From: Cotesia glomerata
Lineage: Eukaryota > Arthropoda > Insecta > Hymenoptera > Braconidae
Reading direction: 5' to 3'
DNA: 64,000 nucleotides
Assembly: GCF_020080835.1 (NCBI RefSeq)
Contig: NC_058167.1
Span: 15,461,403-15,525,402 of the forward strand
The first letter of the stretch is position 1. Every line of letters begins with the position of its first letter. The notes under the pieces are model-generated. The model had not been told where the DNA came from. It saw nothing but the letters and a program-made list of their open reading frames with translations, and did not search any database. Below, one piece after another: positions 50,930 to 62,991 of this stretch. The translations under genes were made by a program, and so were the position numbers.

Positions 50930-52390
50930 TATCCTCGACCTGACACTATCTGACACAAAACAGAAAATATATATTAATCTTTATGCTTATCAGTTATTCT
51001 CTGAATTTTATGTATTATATTATTTTTTACCTATTCGTTGATAATAATTTCTTGCACATTTTTTCAAGTACTTTTGACAATTTTATATTATTATTATTAT
51101 TATTTATTATCCACTTGTATGTGATAAAAATATTGTACATTTTATTTGTACTTTACTTCTGTTAATTTTTAAAAAATACAATAATTTTCATTATTTTAGG
51201 TAAATTATTGTATAAATTTAAAAATAAAAATCTCACCAGTAAGCACTTGCAATTAAACATATTAAATAATTTAATTAACGAATAAAAATATGTTGACATG
51301 TAAGATAAATAAATTTTTCAATAAAATTTATTGCTTAAATAATTAATGTTACTCAGGAAAAATTACTTCAAACACAGTAGAGGCTACTTAATAATTATAA
51401 AATAATAATAAAGTTTTGTAAGTGATTATACTTAATAACATAACAATTTTTCTTCAGGCCGTTTTAATTTTTCTTCGTATTTAAAAAAAAAATTTTTTGC
51501 ACACCATTTTTTAACATCTTCATGTAACAAAGTTTTTTTTAACAAATTAATTATAGATTTTATGAAAGAACTTAATCTAGATAATATGATACACAAGATA
51601 TGCAATTTATATGCATCTAAGGCCAAAGTTATCAGTAATGAAAATTAAAATAAAAAAATTTTTCACTATTGTGAATGTTGTCAATTTACGAGCTAAGATT
51701 ATTTAATCCGTCGGACCAAGTTTCGTCGACGAATTCAACGGTGGTCGATATACAGGAGAATATATTTGCGCGCGCGCCGATCTTTCATTCCATTTGATAT
51801 TTATTTCTATTTATTTAAACATCGCTTCTAACGACGATAGACTAATATTATTATGTTACGGTTTTCATTGTTATTCAATCAATGTGAGTTAATTAAAAAA
51901 TGAAAAGAGTATACATATATATATATATATATATAGATTATGTACAGCAAAATATTTTATCAAATCAGTACAATTCGTTTTAGTGATGTTTATTATGTTG
52001 AAAAATCATCAATACAATGAGAAAAAATAAAAATAAAAATTCAGACAAGGATTTCTTGTCTCAAGAATTTGTTAAAGTTAACAGTTTAACATATTTATTA
52101 ATTATTTAATTTAAGAGAAGAATATAAATATCTGTTTTTATTACTGTAAGGAAACAAATGAATAGCTTGACTTGATTTAATAATTTTTTTTTTTTTTTTA
52201 TTAGCAACTTTATAATATCATGTTTAAAAAAAGATATTTATTATGTAAAAATGGAAATTAAAATAGATATCTCCAACGATAATTTACTATGTTAATAAAA
52301 TGTTTTTTGATTCAATGCTCAATAGTGGTAATCGAAAATAATTAATAATAATTAATAATAAAATGATAAAATGAATAATTAATCCATATC
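50930..52390. other. Intergenic DNA with a GC-rich islet
   Basis: Mostly AT-rich. A GC-rich spot at about 51690-51790 includes alternating CG (51768-51779) and may be a promoter or repeat fragment. A (TA)n tract lies near 51914-51935. Short frames here have no ATG or no family likeness. Confidence 0.5.
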
Positions 52391-53347
52391 TTAATCACTA
52401 TCAAATGAATCTTGATCATTTTCACCAATCGATGATTCATCATTCTCTGAATTCTTCATTCCACTTTGTTCAAAAAAAAATTCCCATATTACTTTTGAAT
52501 TGTTGATTTGTTTGATTGCATCAGTGAATTCAATGTATGCTTTATTTTCAATCATAAACTTGATCGCATTCTTCTTGAAATCTACCAAATCATATTTATC
52601 AGTTGCTACAAGTATTTCAATGACATTATCAGCGGTTAAGGTTTTTATTAACTTTGTTTCGGAAAAATCCATTAATATTTTGACTTGATACTTATCAGCG
52701 AAAGAAAGTAATTTCAAGATTAAGTCACTGTCGTTGTCTTTCTCAACTTTTCCGGTGTACAAAAATCTCAATACTTCTTCAACAGTTTCTTTATCAAATC
52801 CCTTAAAGCTAATAATGCATTTTTTTTGCTTTTTCGAGTTAAGCATTGTCTCCAGTACAGGACTGTTCTTGCCTAATACAATTTTATGAGCAGAAAATGT
52901 TTCATTCTCAACCTTTATAGTGACGTCACTCAATTCGGATGAAAATAAATAGTTCTCCATTTTGTTTAGTATTGGAACATAAATATTTCCATACTTATTG
53001 CATCCTTGAAATTCTACTTTACAACTAATTCTATAGGGTCCTTTAGAATTAATATCTTTAAATATTAATTCATCGGAGAATGATTTTGAACCCAATAATG
53101 TTGTACTTTGCATCTTACTATCTCCTATTTTCAGTTCAATGTCAAATGTTTCTTTGAGAGTTCCTATCTTCTTGACTTTCAAACGAGCTCCAGCATACCG
53201 TTTAAAGTATATGCAAAATTTCACATTATCGTTATTAGGAAAGTTGAAATATTCCGAAGCTGTCCAATTCAAACTAGAAATTTTCTCATTCGGTAGGTCC
53301 CACTTATACGTGATTTCACTACAACTATTGGTATTTTCAACTTGCAT
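52391..53347 (-). CDS. MATH-BTB (speckle-type POZ-like) protein, single exon
   Basis: A 318-residue intronless frame starting at a genuine ATG. An N-terminal MATH/TRAF-like domain (about residues 5-125; 'YKWDLPNEKISSLNW' is the strand typical of SPOP relatives) is followed by a BTB/POZ domain (about 138-235; 'SDVTIKVENETFSAHKIVL', 'VLRFLYTGKVE') and a short BACK-like helical tail. The C-terminus is very acidic. SPOP-type proteins bind substrates through MATH and Cullin-3 through BTB, acting as ubiquitin ligase adaptors; that role is inferred here. Divergent intronless copies of this family are often expanded in parasitoid wasps, which suits a retroposed origin. A TATA box lies 44 bp upstream. 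Confidence 0.93.
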   Translation of the reverse strand: MQVENTNSCSEITYKWDLPNEKISSLNWTASEYFNFPNNDNVKFCIYFKRYAGARLKVKKIGTLKETFDIELKIGDSKMQSTTLLGSKSFSDELIFKDINSKGPYRISCKVEFQGCNKYGNIYVPILNKMENYLFSSELSDVTIKVENETFSAHKIVLGKNSPVLETMLNSKKQKKCIISFKGFDKETVEEVLRFLYTGKVEKDNDSDLILKLLSFADKYQVKILMDFSETKLIKTLTADNVIEILVATDKYDLVDFKKNAIKFMIENKAYIEFTDAIKQINNSKVIWEFFFEQSGMKNSENDESSIGENDQDSFDSD

Positions 53348-53390
53348 TTTTAATTGGTTATGGTCGTTTTTTATACTTTAAGCTGCTTGA

Positions 53391-53397
53391 TTTTATA
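53391..53397 (-). promoter_or_regulatory. TATA box of the MATH-BTB gene
   Basis: TATAAAA on the minus strand within GACGCTATAAAATC, 44 bp before the ATG. A near copy, GACGCTATAATAA, lies at 53573-53585, about 180 bp further upstream. Confidence 0.5.
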
Positions 53398-53599
53398 GCG
53401 TCCTATACAGAAAAAAAAAAAAATAATTAATGTTATTATTCAAGACTAATACATTTAATATAATAATTAATTATTTAAATTAACCGTACTTACTCAGTTT
53501 TTAATATTTTTTAAGGAAAATCGTTGAGATTTAAATCACGGAAAATAAATCGTTTTTGTGTTTTGTTTAGTCTTATTATAGCGTCTCATCCAGAATTCA

Positions 53600-54356
53600 A
53601 AAATCTGCGCACGCAAACACATTCTAAATTTTTGTAATTACACAAAATATAGATAAGTAGTAGTAGTAATGCTCTGAGGATGGTAGTTTCAAAGTTTCAA
53701 AGGTTTTTTTTTCGACTTGAGACAAAAACAAGTAATGAGGGAAATTCAGGCCCTTGATTGACTAAAATTGGCATTATAGTTGGAGGACCTACACCCTTAT
53801 AAGGTGTGTACCTACATACCTGAACGAAAATACACTAACCATGTAAAATATTTTTAAATTAGTGCCAATTATTACACCGCACATGCGTATTACGGTTTTC
53901 AACAATCGATTAATCACAACTGCGATTTAAAGTATTTTACTATCGATTTTTATAATAATCGATTTAAAATTTTACCATTTTCTCATTACGTATTTTGCAT
54001 TGCCCTCGTGTTGAAAACCTCAATAATTTAAACGTTTTGTTACGGTATTGTTTAGATATCTCATTAAGTGATTATTGTATTTAACAACTAAAATTCATAA
54101 CCTTTGTACTTAAATTTAAAAAAAATATCTCAAATTTATAAAAAAAAAAACCGTAACGTTAATAAATAAAAAAAAAAATCAACTACCGGTTTGTGATTCC
54201 CATTTCTTTGTGTAAAATTAATTTCGAATGTTTGTTGATTTATATTTTGATAATAAAAGTATAAACACGTTAGATCAACTTACAGTAAACTAAACATTCA
54301 TGAATAAATCTAATTATTAAAGTAATAATAAATTTGTTAATTATTAAGTTTATAAA
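53600..54356. other. Divergent intergenic region
   Basis: Between the MATH-BTB gene (-) and ATAD1 (+). It includes a less AT-rich stretch at 53680-53900 with no frame. ATAD1 regulatory sequence should lie here, but no clear motif was seen. Confidence 0.45.
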
Positions 54357-55966
54357 ATGAGTCTTGCGGATGGTGGAGCGTTATCACGCTATGAAATATT
54401 TTCATTAGTTGCAAAATTATCATTAGTAACTGCATTTGGTTTTTTTGGCATGAGATGGATGATAAATCAAATTGATCCAATAACAAAAACCAGAAAAAAG
54501 ACTCAAGAAAAGGTTTTATGTCAATAATTATTTACCTATTTACTATATAATCATATTTATAAATAATTTTATTATATTCTAACCTCAATATATTTATATT
54601 ATCTTGTGTTTTTATTATTTTAGGCTAGAGAACAATTGGCAAAATTGGGAATTACTGCATCAATAGATACCAACCAATTAACTGAATATGAAATGTTGAT
54701 TGCAGCTAATCTTATTGACCCTAAAGATATACCAGTATCATGGAATAATATTGCTGGGCTTGATACAATAATTCAAGAGCTCAAAGAAACTGTAATACTT
54801 CCAATTAGACGAAAAAAATTATTTGAAGATTCGAAATTAACACAAGCTCCTAAGGTATAAATAGTTAAAATATATAAATTATTAAAGAATTTTATTTATT
54901 TTATTAAAACAATCTAATGATTTAAATTAACAAAATTTGTCAATGTATTTTTTTAAAGGGTGTGCTTTTACATGGACCACCTGGATGTGGAAAAACAATG
55001 ATTGCTAAAGCAACAGCTCGCGAAAGTGGCACTTGCTTTATTAATTTAGATGTGGGCATGCTTACTGATAAATGGTATGGAGAAAGTCAAAAATTAACGA
55101 ACGCTGTATTTTCTCTAGCTGTAAAATTACAACCATGTATAATATTTATTGATGAAATTGGTAAGTTAAGAAAAATTATTTCATATATTTAATCTAATAT
55201 AATAATAATAATAATAATGATTTAGTAAATTGAAATGAATATTTCTAGACTCATTTTTAAGAGTACGTAGCTCTCAAGATCATGAAGCAACTGCTATGAT
55301 GAAAGCACAGTTTATGTCACTGTGGGATGGTTTAATCACTGATCCTTCGTGTACAGTAATTATTATGGGAGCAACTAACAGACCAAAAGATTTGGATCGC
55401 GCCATTCTCAGACGATTACCTGCGACATTTCACGTCGGCCTACCAGTCAGTATTTTTGATAATTATAATTAAATTACGATTTACTGAGGTACTAATTTTA
55501 ATTAATAATTCTTTTATACAGACTGTAGAACAACGCACAGAAATTCTTAAACTTATTTTGAAAACTGAGCCTATTGATACAGACGTTGATATCGATAAAT
55601 TATCTAAATTAACAGAAGGTTTCTCTGGATCTGATTTACATGAAATGTGCCGTACAGCATCATTGTATCGTGTTCGTGATTATTCACGAGAACACCCAAA
55701 GTAAGTTCAAAATTTTTATATAATATATTTTTATTTTTAAAAATATTTATTAAAAAATATTTATTTGCAGCTCATTTCATGATATGTTAGAAAATGCCAA
55801 CAGTGATGAAACTTTGGCGAACACAAGTAGTAGTAATGATGAAGAATATCATGATACTTTGCGGCCGATAGTTCACGATGATTTAATGACTGCGTTTGAA
55901 AAGATGAGAATATCCAAAGTAAAAACAGGCAGTTTAAACAATATGTCTAGATTCGATTTAGATTAA
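54357..55966 (+). CDS. ATAD1: ATAD1/Msp1 AAA+ ATPase, outer mitochondrial membrane extractase
   Basis: Exons 54357-54512, 54624-54854, 54959-55160, 55249-55445, 55522-55700 and 55771-55966 give 386 residues, slightly longer than the usual 360-370. An N-terminal membrane helix lies at about residues 17-37. It is followed by the 'WNNIAGLDTIIQELKETVILP' linker typical of Msp1-type ATPases, one AAA+ domain with Walker A GPPGCGKT (Lys141) and Walker B IIFIDEID (Glu195), sensor 1 'GATNRP', and 'ILRRLPATFHVGLP' with the arginine fingers. The hexamer pulls mislocalised tail-anchored proteins out of the outer mitochondrial and peroxisomal membranes. The extra length is in an acidic, Ser/Asn-rich insert near residues 325-345, which may be lineage-specific. 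AATAAA follows the stop by 15 bp. Confidence 0.96.
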
Positions 55967-55980
55967 ATATTTAATTCTAT

Positions 55981-55986
55981 AATAAA
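55981..55986 (+). terminator. AATAAA polyadenylation signal of ATAD1
   Basis: A canonical hexamer just after the stop codon. Other AT-rich hexamers occur downstream. 55990-56784 contains no supported gene before the NSMAF start. Confidence 0.4.
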
Positions 55987-56784
55987 AATATTTAATGTTA
56001 AAAAAATTTAATATATATTGTAAAAATGTTTAAGTCCTTTTTTAGATTTAAATGCACCATTTTTTTTTTTTTACTTTTTATTTTACTGCTGCTTTTTTCT
56101 GCCGAATATAAGATACTTCACTATTAATTGATTGATAATAATTTACATTGTTAATTGATTGTAAATTATTGTTTTAGGAAATTTAATTAATTAAGTATGA
56201 AACTGTAAATATTAATATTAGATTGAAATATTATAAAAATTTTTAGGCTTTACAAAAATTGTATGTGATGCCTTAAAGACATTAAATTATTATATACTTA
56301 AAAATATATCTAATGTATACGTCATTATTTATTTCTCATACAAAATTTTTGTTTTTACGTCTTTGAAAACAGAATTGGTAAATTTTATTGTCCAATTTAT
56401 TAAGTCAATTTGTTTTACGTTTATTTTTTTATAGACAAAAAAAAAAATTAATTGATAATCATCATTGCGTTGTTGAAAGAACAAAAATTCCCACTGCAAA
56501 ATATATATGCTTATCAGTGGTTCTCAAATTAAAATGCTTCTCAAACAAAGAAAAACAGAAAAAGAGCCAACATCTTGTAAGATGTGTAGTTGACATATAA
56601 GTTGTTAATTTTATTTCCATCATAATTATAAATAATAAAATACTTATTTTTAAAATAATTTTATTGTAAATAAATCAATAAACAAATAAAAAGGTCAATA
56701 ATTCTACCGTTCGGTAGAAACGTCGAACAGTAGTTGATATTTTTGAGGTTATAAAAAATGATTTGAAATAAATAAACGTCAAGA

Positions 56785-57094
56785 ATGGACAAAGAACGGT
56801 AAATTTTTTGATAAATTTTCAATTTTAAAATTAGTTACTTGTACATTTATTTTAGATTTTCTATGCTGCTGTTGGAGCCAGGTGAAATTTTTTTTCAAGA
56901 TTACAGTGTTCGAATGAAATTAAATCAAACATCAGATGGTGAAAATTATGATTGGATGGATGGACGATTAAAATTATGCTCGAAATCATTAGTATTTGTT
57001 AATAAAGATATTAATGAACCACTTATAAAATTTCAAATGAAGGAAATTATATCAATTGAATGTGTCACAGATGAAAATAACGAATCAGGGTAAA

Positions 57095-57130
<36 letters not shown>

Positions 57131-59419
57131 AAATTTTTATTATTTTTTCAGAAACGTACTGACTATCGCGTGTAAACAATATGCTGAAATGCTTAGAGGA
57201 AATCGCCTAGAACCATATAAATTTATACATAAAAAAGTAAACTTTTTATTATCATTTAATTATGCTAATCCAGACGATTGTCTTCCACATATCATGCAAC
57301 TTTTACGAGCATCAACATTGCCTACGGCTGAACAAAACGCTATGGTTGTTAAAGTTTACTTTAAATATCAGATTGTTATTAATATTAATTTAATAATATG
57401 AATTATGATTTTCAGATAATGACTATCGTACATTCGAGACAGTCGAGATTTAATTTTGATACATCTTGGCTTGAAGATTTATATGAACAAGTTGTATTCG
57501 AAGTACAAGCTAGTAAAGTATTACCTCTAATTATTAATCCTGGAAGAGTTTTATTAACAAATTCACGAATATATTTCCAGCCATATAATAATTTAGATCA
57601 GGTTTTATCATGTTTAGTATTTTTAATTTGTTGAAAAAATATTAATATTTTAATTTTTTTTTTTTTTTTTTTTTTTTTTTGCAGCATCCAGTTTTAAAAA
57701 TAAATTTAAAAAATGTTAAGAATATTATAAAAAGAAGATTTTTATTACGTCCAATTGTAAGAATTTATTGCTAATCAACTGTTAAAAGTAGAAATTAAAA
57801 AAAAAAAAAAAATATTTTTTACAGGGCTTAGAAATAAAATGGACCAAACTTCCTGAAAATAAAGTTGAATATTTATTTTTATCAGTAAAAAGTCAAGAGG
57901 ATCGTGATAAACTTTATGAAAATTTATTAAATCAGCCAGATCTTGAGCTTGAAATTGTGCCACAAAATCAAATGACAATACAATGGCAAAACGGAGCTTT
58001 ATCTAATTATGAATACCTTTTATACATCAATAGGTAAAAATTAATTATCAACTAGAAAAAAATAAAAACATTATAATTTTATTCTTGTAGTTTAGCTGAT
58101 CGAACATTTCATGATTTAACACAATATCCTGTAATGCCATGGATTATACAGGATTATTCATCACCTACTATAGATTTCAATGATCCAAAAAATTATCGTG
58201 ATTTAACCAAACCTATCGGTGCCTTAGAACCGAGTAGATTAGAACGATTAAAAGTATATCAATATTATAATTAATTAGTTAATAGTAATAATAATCATAA
58301 TTATAAAACTTATTTTTCATAGGAAAGATATGACGAAATGTCTGGTAAAAAGTTTTTGTATGGATCTCACTACAGTGCACCTGGATTTGTATTATTTTAT
58401 CTAGTAAGGAAATATCCTCAATACATGTTATGTCTTCAAAACGGTAGATTTGATCATCCTGATCGAATGTTTAACAAGTAAGTAAACGTATAAAAAATAT
58501 ATTTCTATTTCTCCGCTTTCGCTTTAGTTGAAGTAAAAAATATTTAAAATAAAATTTTAATAAATCGATAATCAAAAGGGTAATTTAATAAACAAAAAAA
58601 AAAAAAAAAAAAAAAGAGGAGGGTTTAGAGTTAGAATTATTTTTTCAACAAATCTGTGGTTGCTTCATTAACTCAGCAGAATCAATTTGTTGTTACGCTC
58701 GTTAACAAGAAAAAAAACACCGACAGTGTAGCGGACGTGTGGAAAAATGTATTGGCAAATATGTCTGACTTCAAAGAACTTGTCCCAGAATTTTATGATC
58801 CAAGTAATAATGGTGACTTTCTCGTCAATAATTATGGTATTGATTTTGGATTTCGTTTTGATGGGACCAAAGTTAACGATGTCTTGCTACCACCTTGGGC
58901 AAATGGTAAAATTTTAAAGCGAAAATTAAGTAGATATATAACAGAGTCAGATTCATAAAAAAATATTTATAGGACCTGGTGATTTTGTTAAAAAATTAAG
59001 AGATGCTTTGGAAAGTGATTGGGTATCTGAAAATCTTCACCACTGGATTGATTTAATTTTTGGTTACAAACAAAGAGGCGCAGAAGCTGAAAAATCCAAT
59101 AATGGTACATAAAATATATCTAGTTTAATACTATTGATAAAATTATAATTTTAATTTAACAACTCTAAATTGCAGTATTCTTTCATCTGTGTTACGAAGG
59201 AGCTGTTGACTTGGATACCATTCAAGACATTAATGATCGTCATGCTTTAGAAGTCCAAATCATGGAATTTGGACAAATTCCTAAACAAGTTTTTACATTA
59301 CCTCATCCAAAACGTCTTGTTAATACGATTAATTTATCAGCTGACTTATCATTAAGTCGATCGGTTTTGACGAGTGGTAAAAAAATTTTAATCACAGAGA
59401 ATATTTCATTTATAATAAC

Positions 59420-59454
<35 letters not shown>

Positions 59455-60721
59455 GAAAGCAAAGAAGAAGCGAATAATTTATCTCTTGAGCAATATATTG
59501 TATTTTCGTCCCATAAAGATGTAATAACTAACATAAATTTTATGGGTGATTCAGAAAATATTGCATCAGTTGGACAAGATGGCGTATTAAAAATTTACTC
59601 AATGAGTACTAAAAAATTAACACGAAGCATATCACTATCAAATTTACCTTTATCTTCATGTATATTTTATAAAACTAAAAATAATCAAAGCATCCTAGTT
59701 GTTGGATCATGGGATAATACATTGTAAGTAATTATAATATTTCCATTGAAAAAAATCATTTATGTTTAATTATACCAGAAAATAATATATTTAAAAATTA
59801 TTACAGGATATTTTATGATGTAGAGTTTGGTAAAATAATTGACGTTCTCATGGGACATGAAGATGCAGTATCATCATTAGAACTTAGTCCGACAAAAAAT
59901 ATTTTCATCTCTGGATCTTGGGATTGTACTGTAAAAATATGGCACAGCTATGAATCTGGTACAAAAATTAAACCTCATGAGTGTTTAATTGCTCAACTTG
60001 ATCACGACTCAAAAGTTACCTGTTTAAGTATTTCAAAGTACACAGATTTTTTTTTTATCATCATCATGATTTAATATTTGAAATAAATAATTTACTCTAA
60101 TTAAAATATTTTTTATTACTAGAGATGAAAAATTGTTGGTATCAGGTACCGAAGATGGTGAAATTTTTTTATGGAACATGGATACTTATAATTTACATTT
60201 TATGGTGAAAGGTAATAAATTTTTTTCTTATTCAAATAATATATTGTAGGAAATAATAATTAAACTTATTTAAATGAATGATAATTTCTTTTTCAAGACC
60301 ACGAATCGAAAATCAATGCTATGACATTTGATTCAGAATGTAAAAATATTATCTCATGTGCAAGTGATAAATTAATAAATGTATTTGATATTCAAACGAG
60401 TACGAGAATATACAGTACGTCGTTAGATAATGAACCGATGGCTTTCGGTTGGAACGGTCCATTACTGTTAGTAGGTGATGATCAAGGCTATCTCTCGTTT
60501 TGGGATTCGCATGGAGCTTCGTTTAGATCCAAAATACAATGTCATAAAGGTCAGTAGAATATTCACACATAAATATTATTAACAAGTATTTTTAAATTAA
60601 ATTATATTTTTTATTTTTATTTTTAGGACCATTAACAGCAATAATATTTACAACAGATAACAAATTTGTAATAACTGGCGGTAATGACAAAAAAATTATT
60701 GTGTGGAATTGTCATCAGTAA
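56785..60721 (+). CDS. NSMAF: NSMAF/FAN, BEACH-WD40 protein, 16 exons
   Basis: Exons: 56785-56798, 56856-57089, 57152-57353, 57416-57601, 57685-57756, 57825-58033, 58091-58253, 58323-58477, 58727-58905, 58973-59104, 59176-59376, 59456-59723, 59807-60037, 60123-60211, 60298-60549 and 60627-60721. Together they give 893 residues, close to human FAN (917). Order: GRAM/PH-like N-terminus ('LLLEPGEIFF'), PH-BEACH module, BEACH domain ('MPWIIQDYSSP', 'FLYGSHYSAPGFVLFYL', 'ELVPEFYD', 'WIDLIFGYKQRG') and five or more WD40 repeats ('ISGSWDCTVKIW', 'LVSGTEDGEIFLW'). FAN couples the TNF receptor to neutral sphingomyelinase and takes part in membrane traffic. The first exon has only 14 coding bases. Exon 3 has two in-phase donors (after 57344 or 57353), and the acceptor of exon 9 has a weak pyrimidine tract. 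Confidence 0.95.
59423..59451. repeat. Poly-T tract beside an NSMAF acceptor
   Basis: A 29-base T run ends just before TATAG at the acceptor of exon 12. It acts as an extreme polypyrimidine tract. Confidence 0.85.
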
Positions 60722-60823
60722 TAAAAAATAAATAAAGTGGCTACTTTTAAATTATCGTTTTTTCCCTTGTTATAATTTTATATTTGAATTAATATTATTT
60801 GTACACTATAATTAATAAAATAC

Positions 60824-60829
60824 AATATA
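60824..60829 (+). terminator. AATAAA downstream of NSMAF
   Basis: A canonical hexamer about 100 bp after the stop; another, AATAAA at 60728-60733, lies only 7 bp after it. Either could serve. Confidence 0.4.
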
Positions 60830-60911
60830 TTTGTTATAAGTACATTTTTTTATTTATTTGATTAATGTTAGCAAAAAAAATATACACGTTTTATCTTTTA
60901 GCATCATTTAG

Positions 60912-60917
60912 TTTATT
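60912..60917 (-). terminator. AATAAA of the mitochondrial carrier gene
   Basis: TTTATT on the plus strand, 64 bp past the carrier stop on the minus strand. The 3' ends of the two convergent genes are separated by 259 bp between stops. Confidence 0.4.
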
Positions 60918-60980
60918 AATTTAAAACTTAATAAATATAATTAGTGTAATTTTTCTATTTTTACAGGTACTCGTGTTTAT

Positions 60981-62991
60981 TTAAAAGAGAGGTAATTTTT
61001 TTAACTGTTCATAAGTTATAAAGAATATAATATTCCATGGGCCCATACGCAGAAATGTTGGCACAAAACCTTTGTACAATGCTAAAAAACCTTCATTTTT
61101 ACTTGTCTGTAAAATAATAATTTTACATTATTAGTAAATTTATAAAAAAATAAAAAAAATTATTATTATTACCTTTATAAAACAATCTATACTGCCTTTA
61201 TATATATGGGGTGAAAACGTCCCATTGGTTTTATGCAAACGTTTTTGATTCATTAATCGTGTCTGAAATATATATATATATATATATTAATTTTTAAAAT
61301 TAGTTAATTAAACTAAAAAGTAGATTGGTTAAAATTTTCGATAATATTTAATAAAACTTACTCGTATAACATCAATAGGTGTCGAAGCAATCGCACTTGC
61401 TGTACTAGCTGTAAAGCTTGAAAGAAAATGATTACTGACACTGTCTCCAATATGAGGTATCAAAAAAAATTTCGTTAAATCATAAATGGGCAGCTCCACT
61501 GCCGCAATAATTGCTGCTCTTTGAGAAGTAGGTCCAACCCCCTAAATATCAATAATAAATTACCAATAATAATTTTACTTTCTATTTATAAAAAAAATAT
61601 CTTTAATCTCATTAACGATTTACAAAATTCTAATACTATGTTACAGAGGACTATTTGATGCCAGGGTATTTATTAGTAGATAAGTTAATAGGATAATTGG
61701 AGTTAATAAACCTTTGTACGCATAATTAAATAATAAAGCATAAGCTTTTACCCTCCATAAACCGCGAACACCTTCATGTCTATATACTTGATGGAAGCAA
61801 CCATATAAAGATAGATTTCCTTGATTACCATTGACTTGCATACGAACTTTCACCACATCTGTTGGATTAGCAATAGCACTGGATATAGATCCCGCTATTG
61901 CTGCACAAATAACATTTATCAATACTAATTGTTCAGTTCCCCATTTTTCTACTGCTATTTGCTTAAGTGAATAATACGTTCCGAATTTTATTGTTCCATA
62001 CGTTGATTGCCTCAAAATAGCAGAACTGATCCTGTTGTGAGTTAAAAAATGAATAAAAAAAAAAAAAAAAGAACAAGTTATAAATAAATTATTAACAAAC
62101 TAAAAATGTAACTTGAGAAAAATTACTGAATTAAAGTAAAACCAAATTTAGTTATAAGCACATTAATTTATTAATGATAAGGCTTAATAACTATTATCGC
62201 TTTTACTTAAAAAATAATATTTGAATAAATAGAATGTTCATCAAAATAAAATTTTTATAAACGTCTGATGAAGAGTGGGAATAACTTACGGTTGGAGAAA
62301 ATTCAGATGGGAATTCATAAAGAGTAGAATCAAGTGCAGGAATATTAGCTGTGATGTTTATACATACTGATAAATCATCTATGTCATCACTTTAGAAGCT
62401 ATTCTAGATCACAATCATCATTTTATGCTTTTTTTTTTTTTTTCATTTTGCTAAAGATCGTCGTAGAAGCTACCATAATGTGGATTTTTTAACTACGAAT
62501 AAATCGCTATTATCCCGAGATTATTTTTTAATATTATTATTATTTTTATGTATTAGATTAAAAATATAATACTTTCCATCAGACTATTTTTGGTTTGAAT
62601 TTTTTATATGATAATTTAAATATATATTTTTTCCAATATTTGTACTTTTAAGTGCAGGAAAATAAGTTATATTTATTACTAGATGAAAAACTTACCCACA
62701 ATATAGAGATTTAAATCCTTCATATTTGATCATTTGCAATAATGCATCAACCATACCAGAATACTTTAAATTAGCATGTGTTTTATCTAATTTTTGACCT
62801 TGAACTTGTAATCGCGTTTTAGTTGTATCTAATGGAAATGTACCTTGAAAAATAAATAAAAAAAGTTAATAATTAAAAATGCATTTAACATAAACAATAA
62901 TTGATTTTTTAATTTTACCTAATTCTGCAATAATTGAAGCTAAACCTCCGTAAATAAAAGGTTTTATTCCAACTGGTTTATTTTCACCCAT
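60981..62991 (-). CDS. SLC25A14/30-type mitochondrial carrier (Bmcp-like)
   Basis: Exons 62919-62991, 62696-62843, 61752-62031, 61362-61541, 61173-61262 and 60981-61106 give 298 residues, the usual carrier length. Three repeats each start with the carrier signature: 'PLDTTKTRLQVQ', 'PTDVVKVRMQV' and 'PIDVIRTRLM'. Each has the paired helix, and later motifs include 'YRHEGVRGLWRG' and 'EGFLALYKGFVPTFLRMGPW'. Features such as 'RQSTYGTIKFGTYYSLK' and 'FIYGGLASIIAELGTFPLD' place it with SLC25A14/SLC25A30 (brain/kidney carriers, Drosophila Bmcp) near uncoupling proteins. It acts in the inner mitochondrial membrane; proposed substrates for the subgroup are small inorganic anions, which sequence cannot confirm. 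The fragment that reads past 61752 into the intron is an artefact. Confidence 0.94.

Noticed and set aside
51432..51626. 64-codon minus-strand frame with hydrophobic start
   Set aside because: It starts at TTG, has an in-frame stop just upstream and no ATG. No family is recognised.
51853..51887. ATG followed by ten codons and a GTGAGT donor on the plus strand
   Set aside because: No matching downstream exon in phase was found before ATAD1, which has its own start.
58656..58726. Upstream extension of NSMAF exon 9 starting at an in-frame codon
   Set aside because: Only the acceptor at 58727 keeps phase with exon 8 and restores the BEACH sequence.
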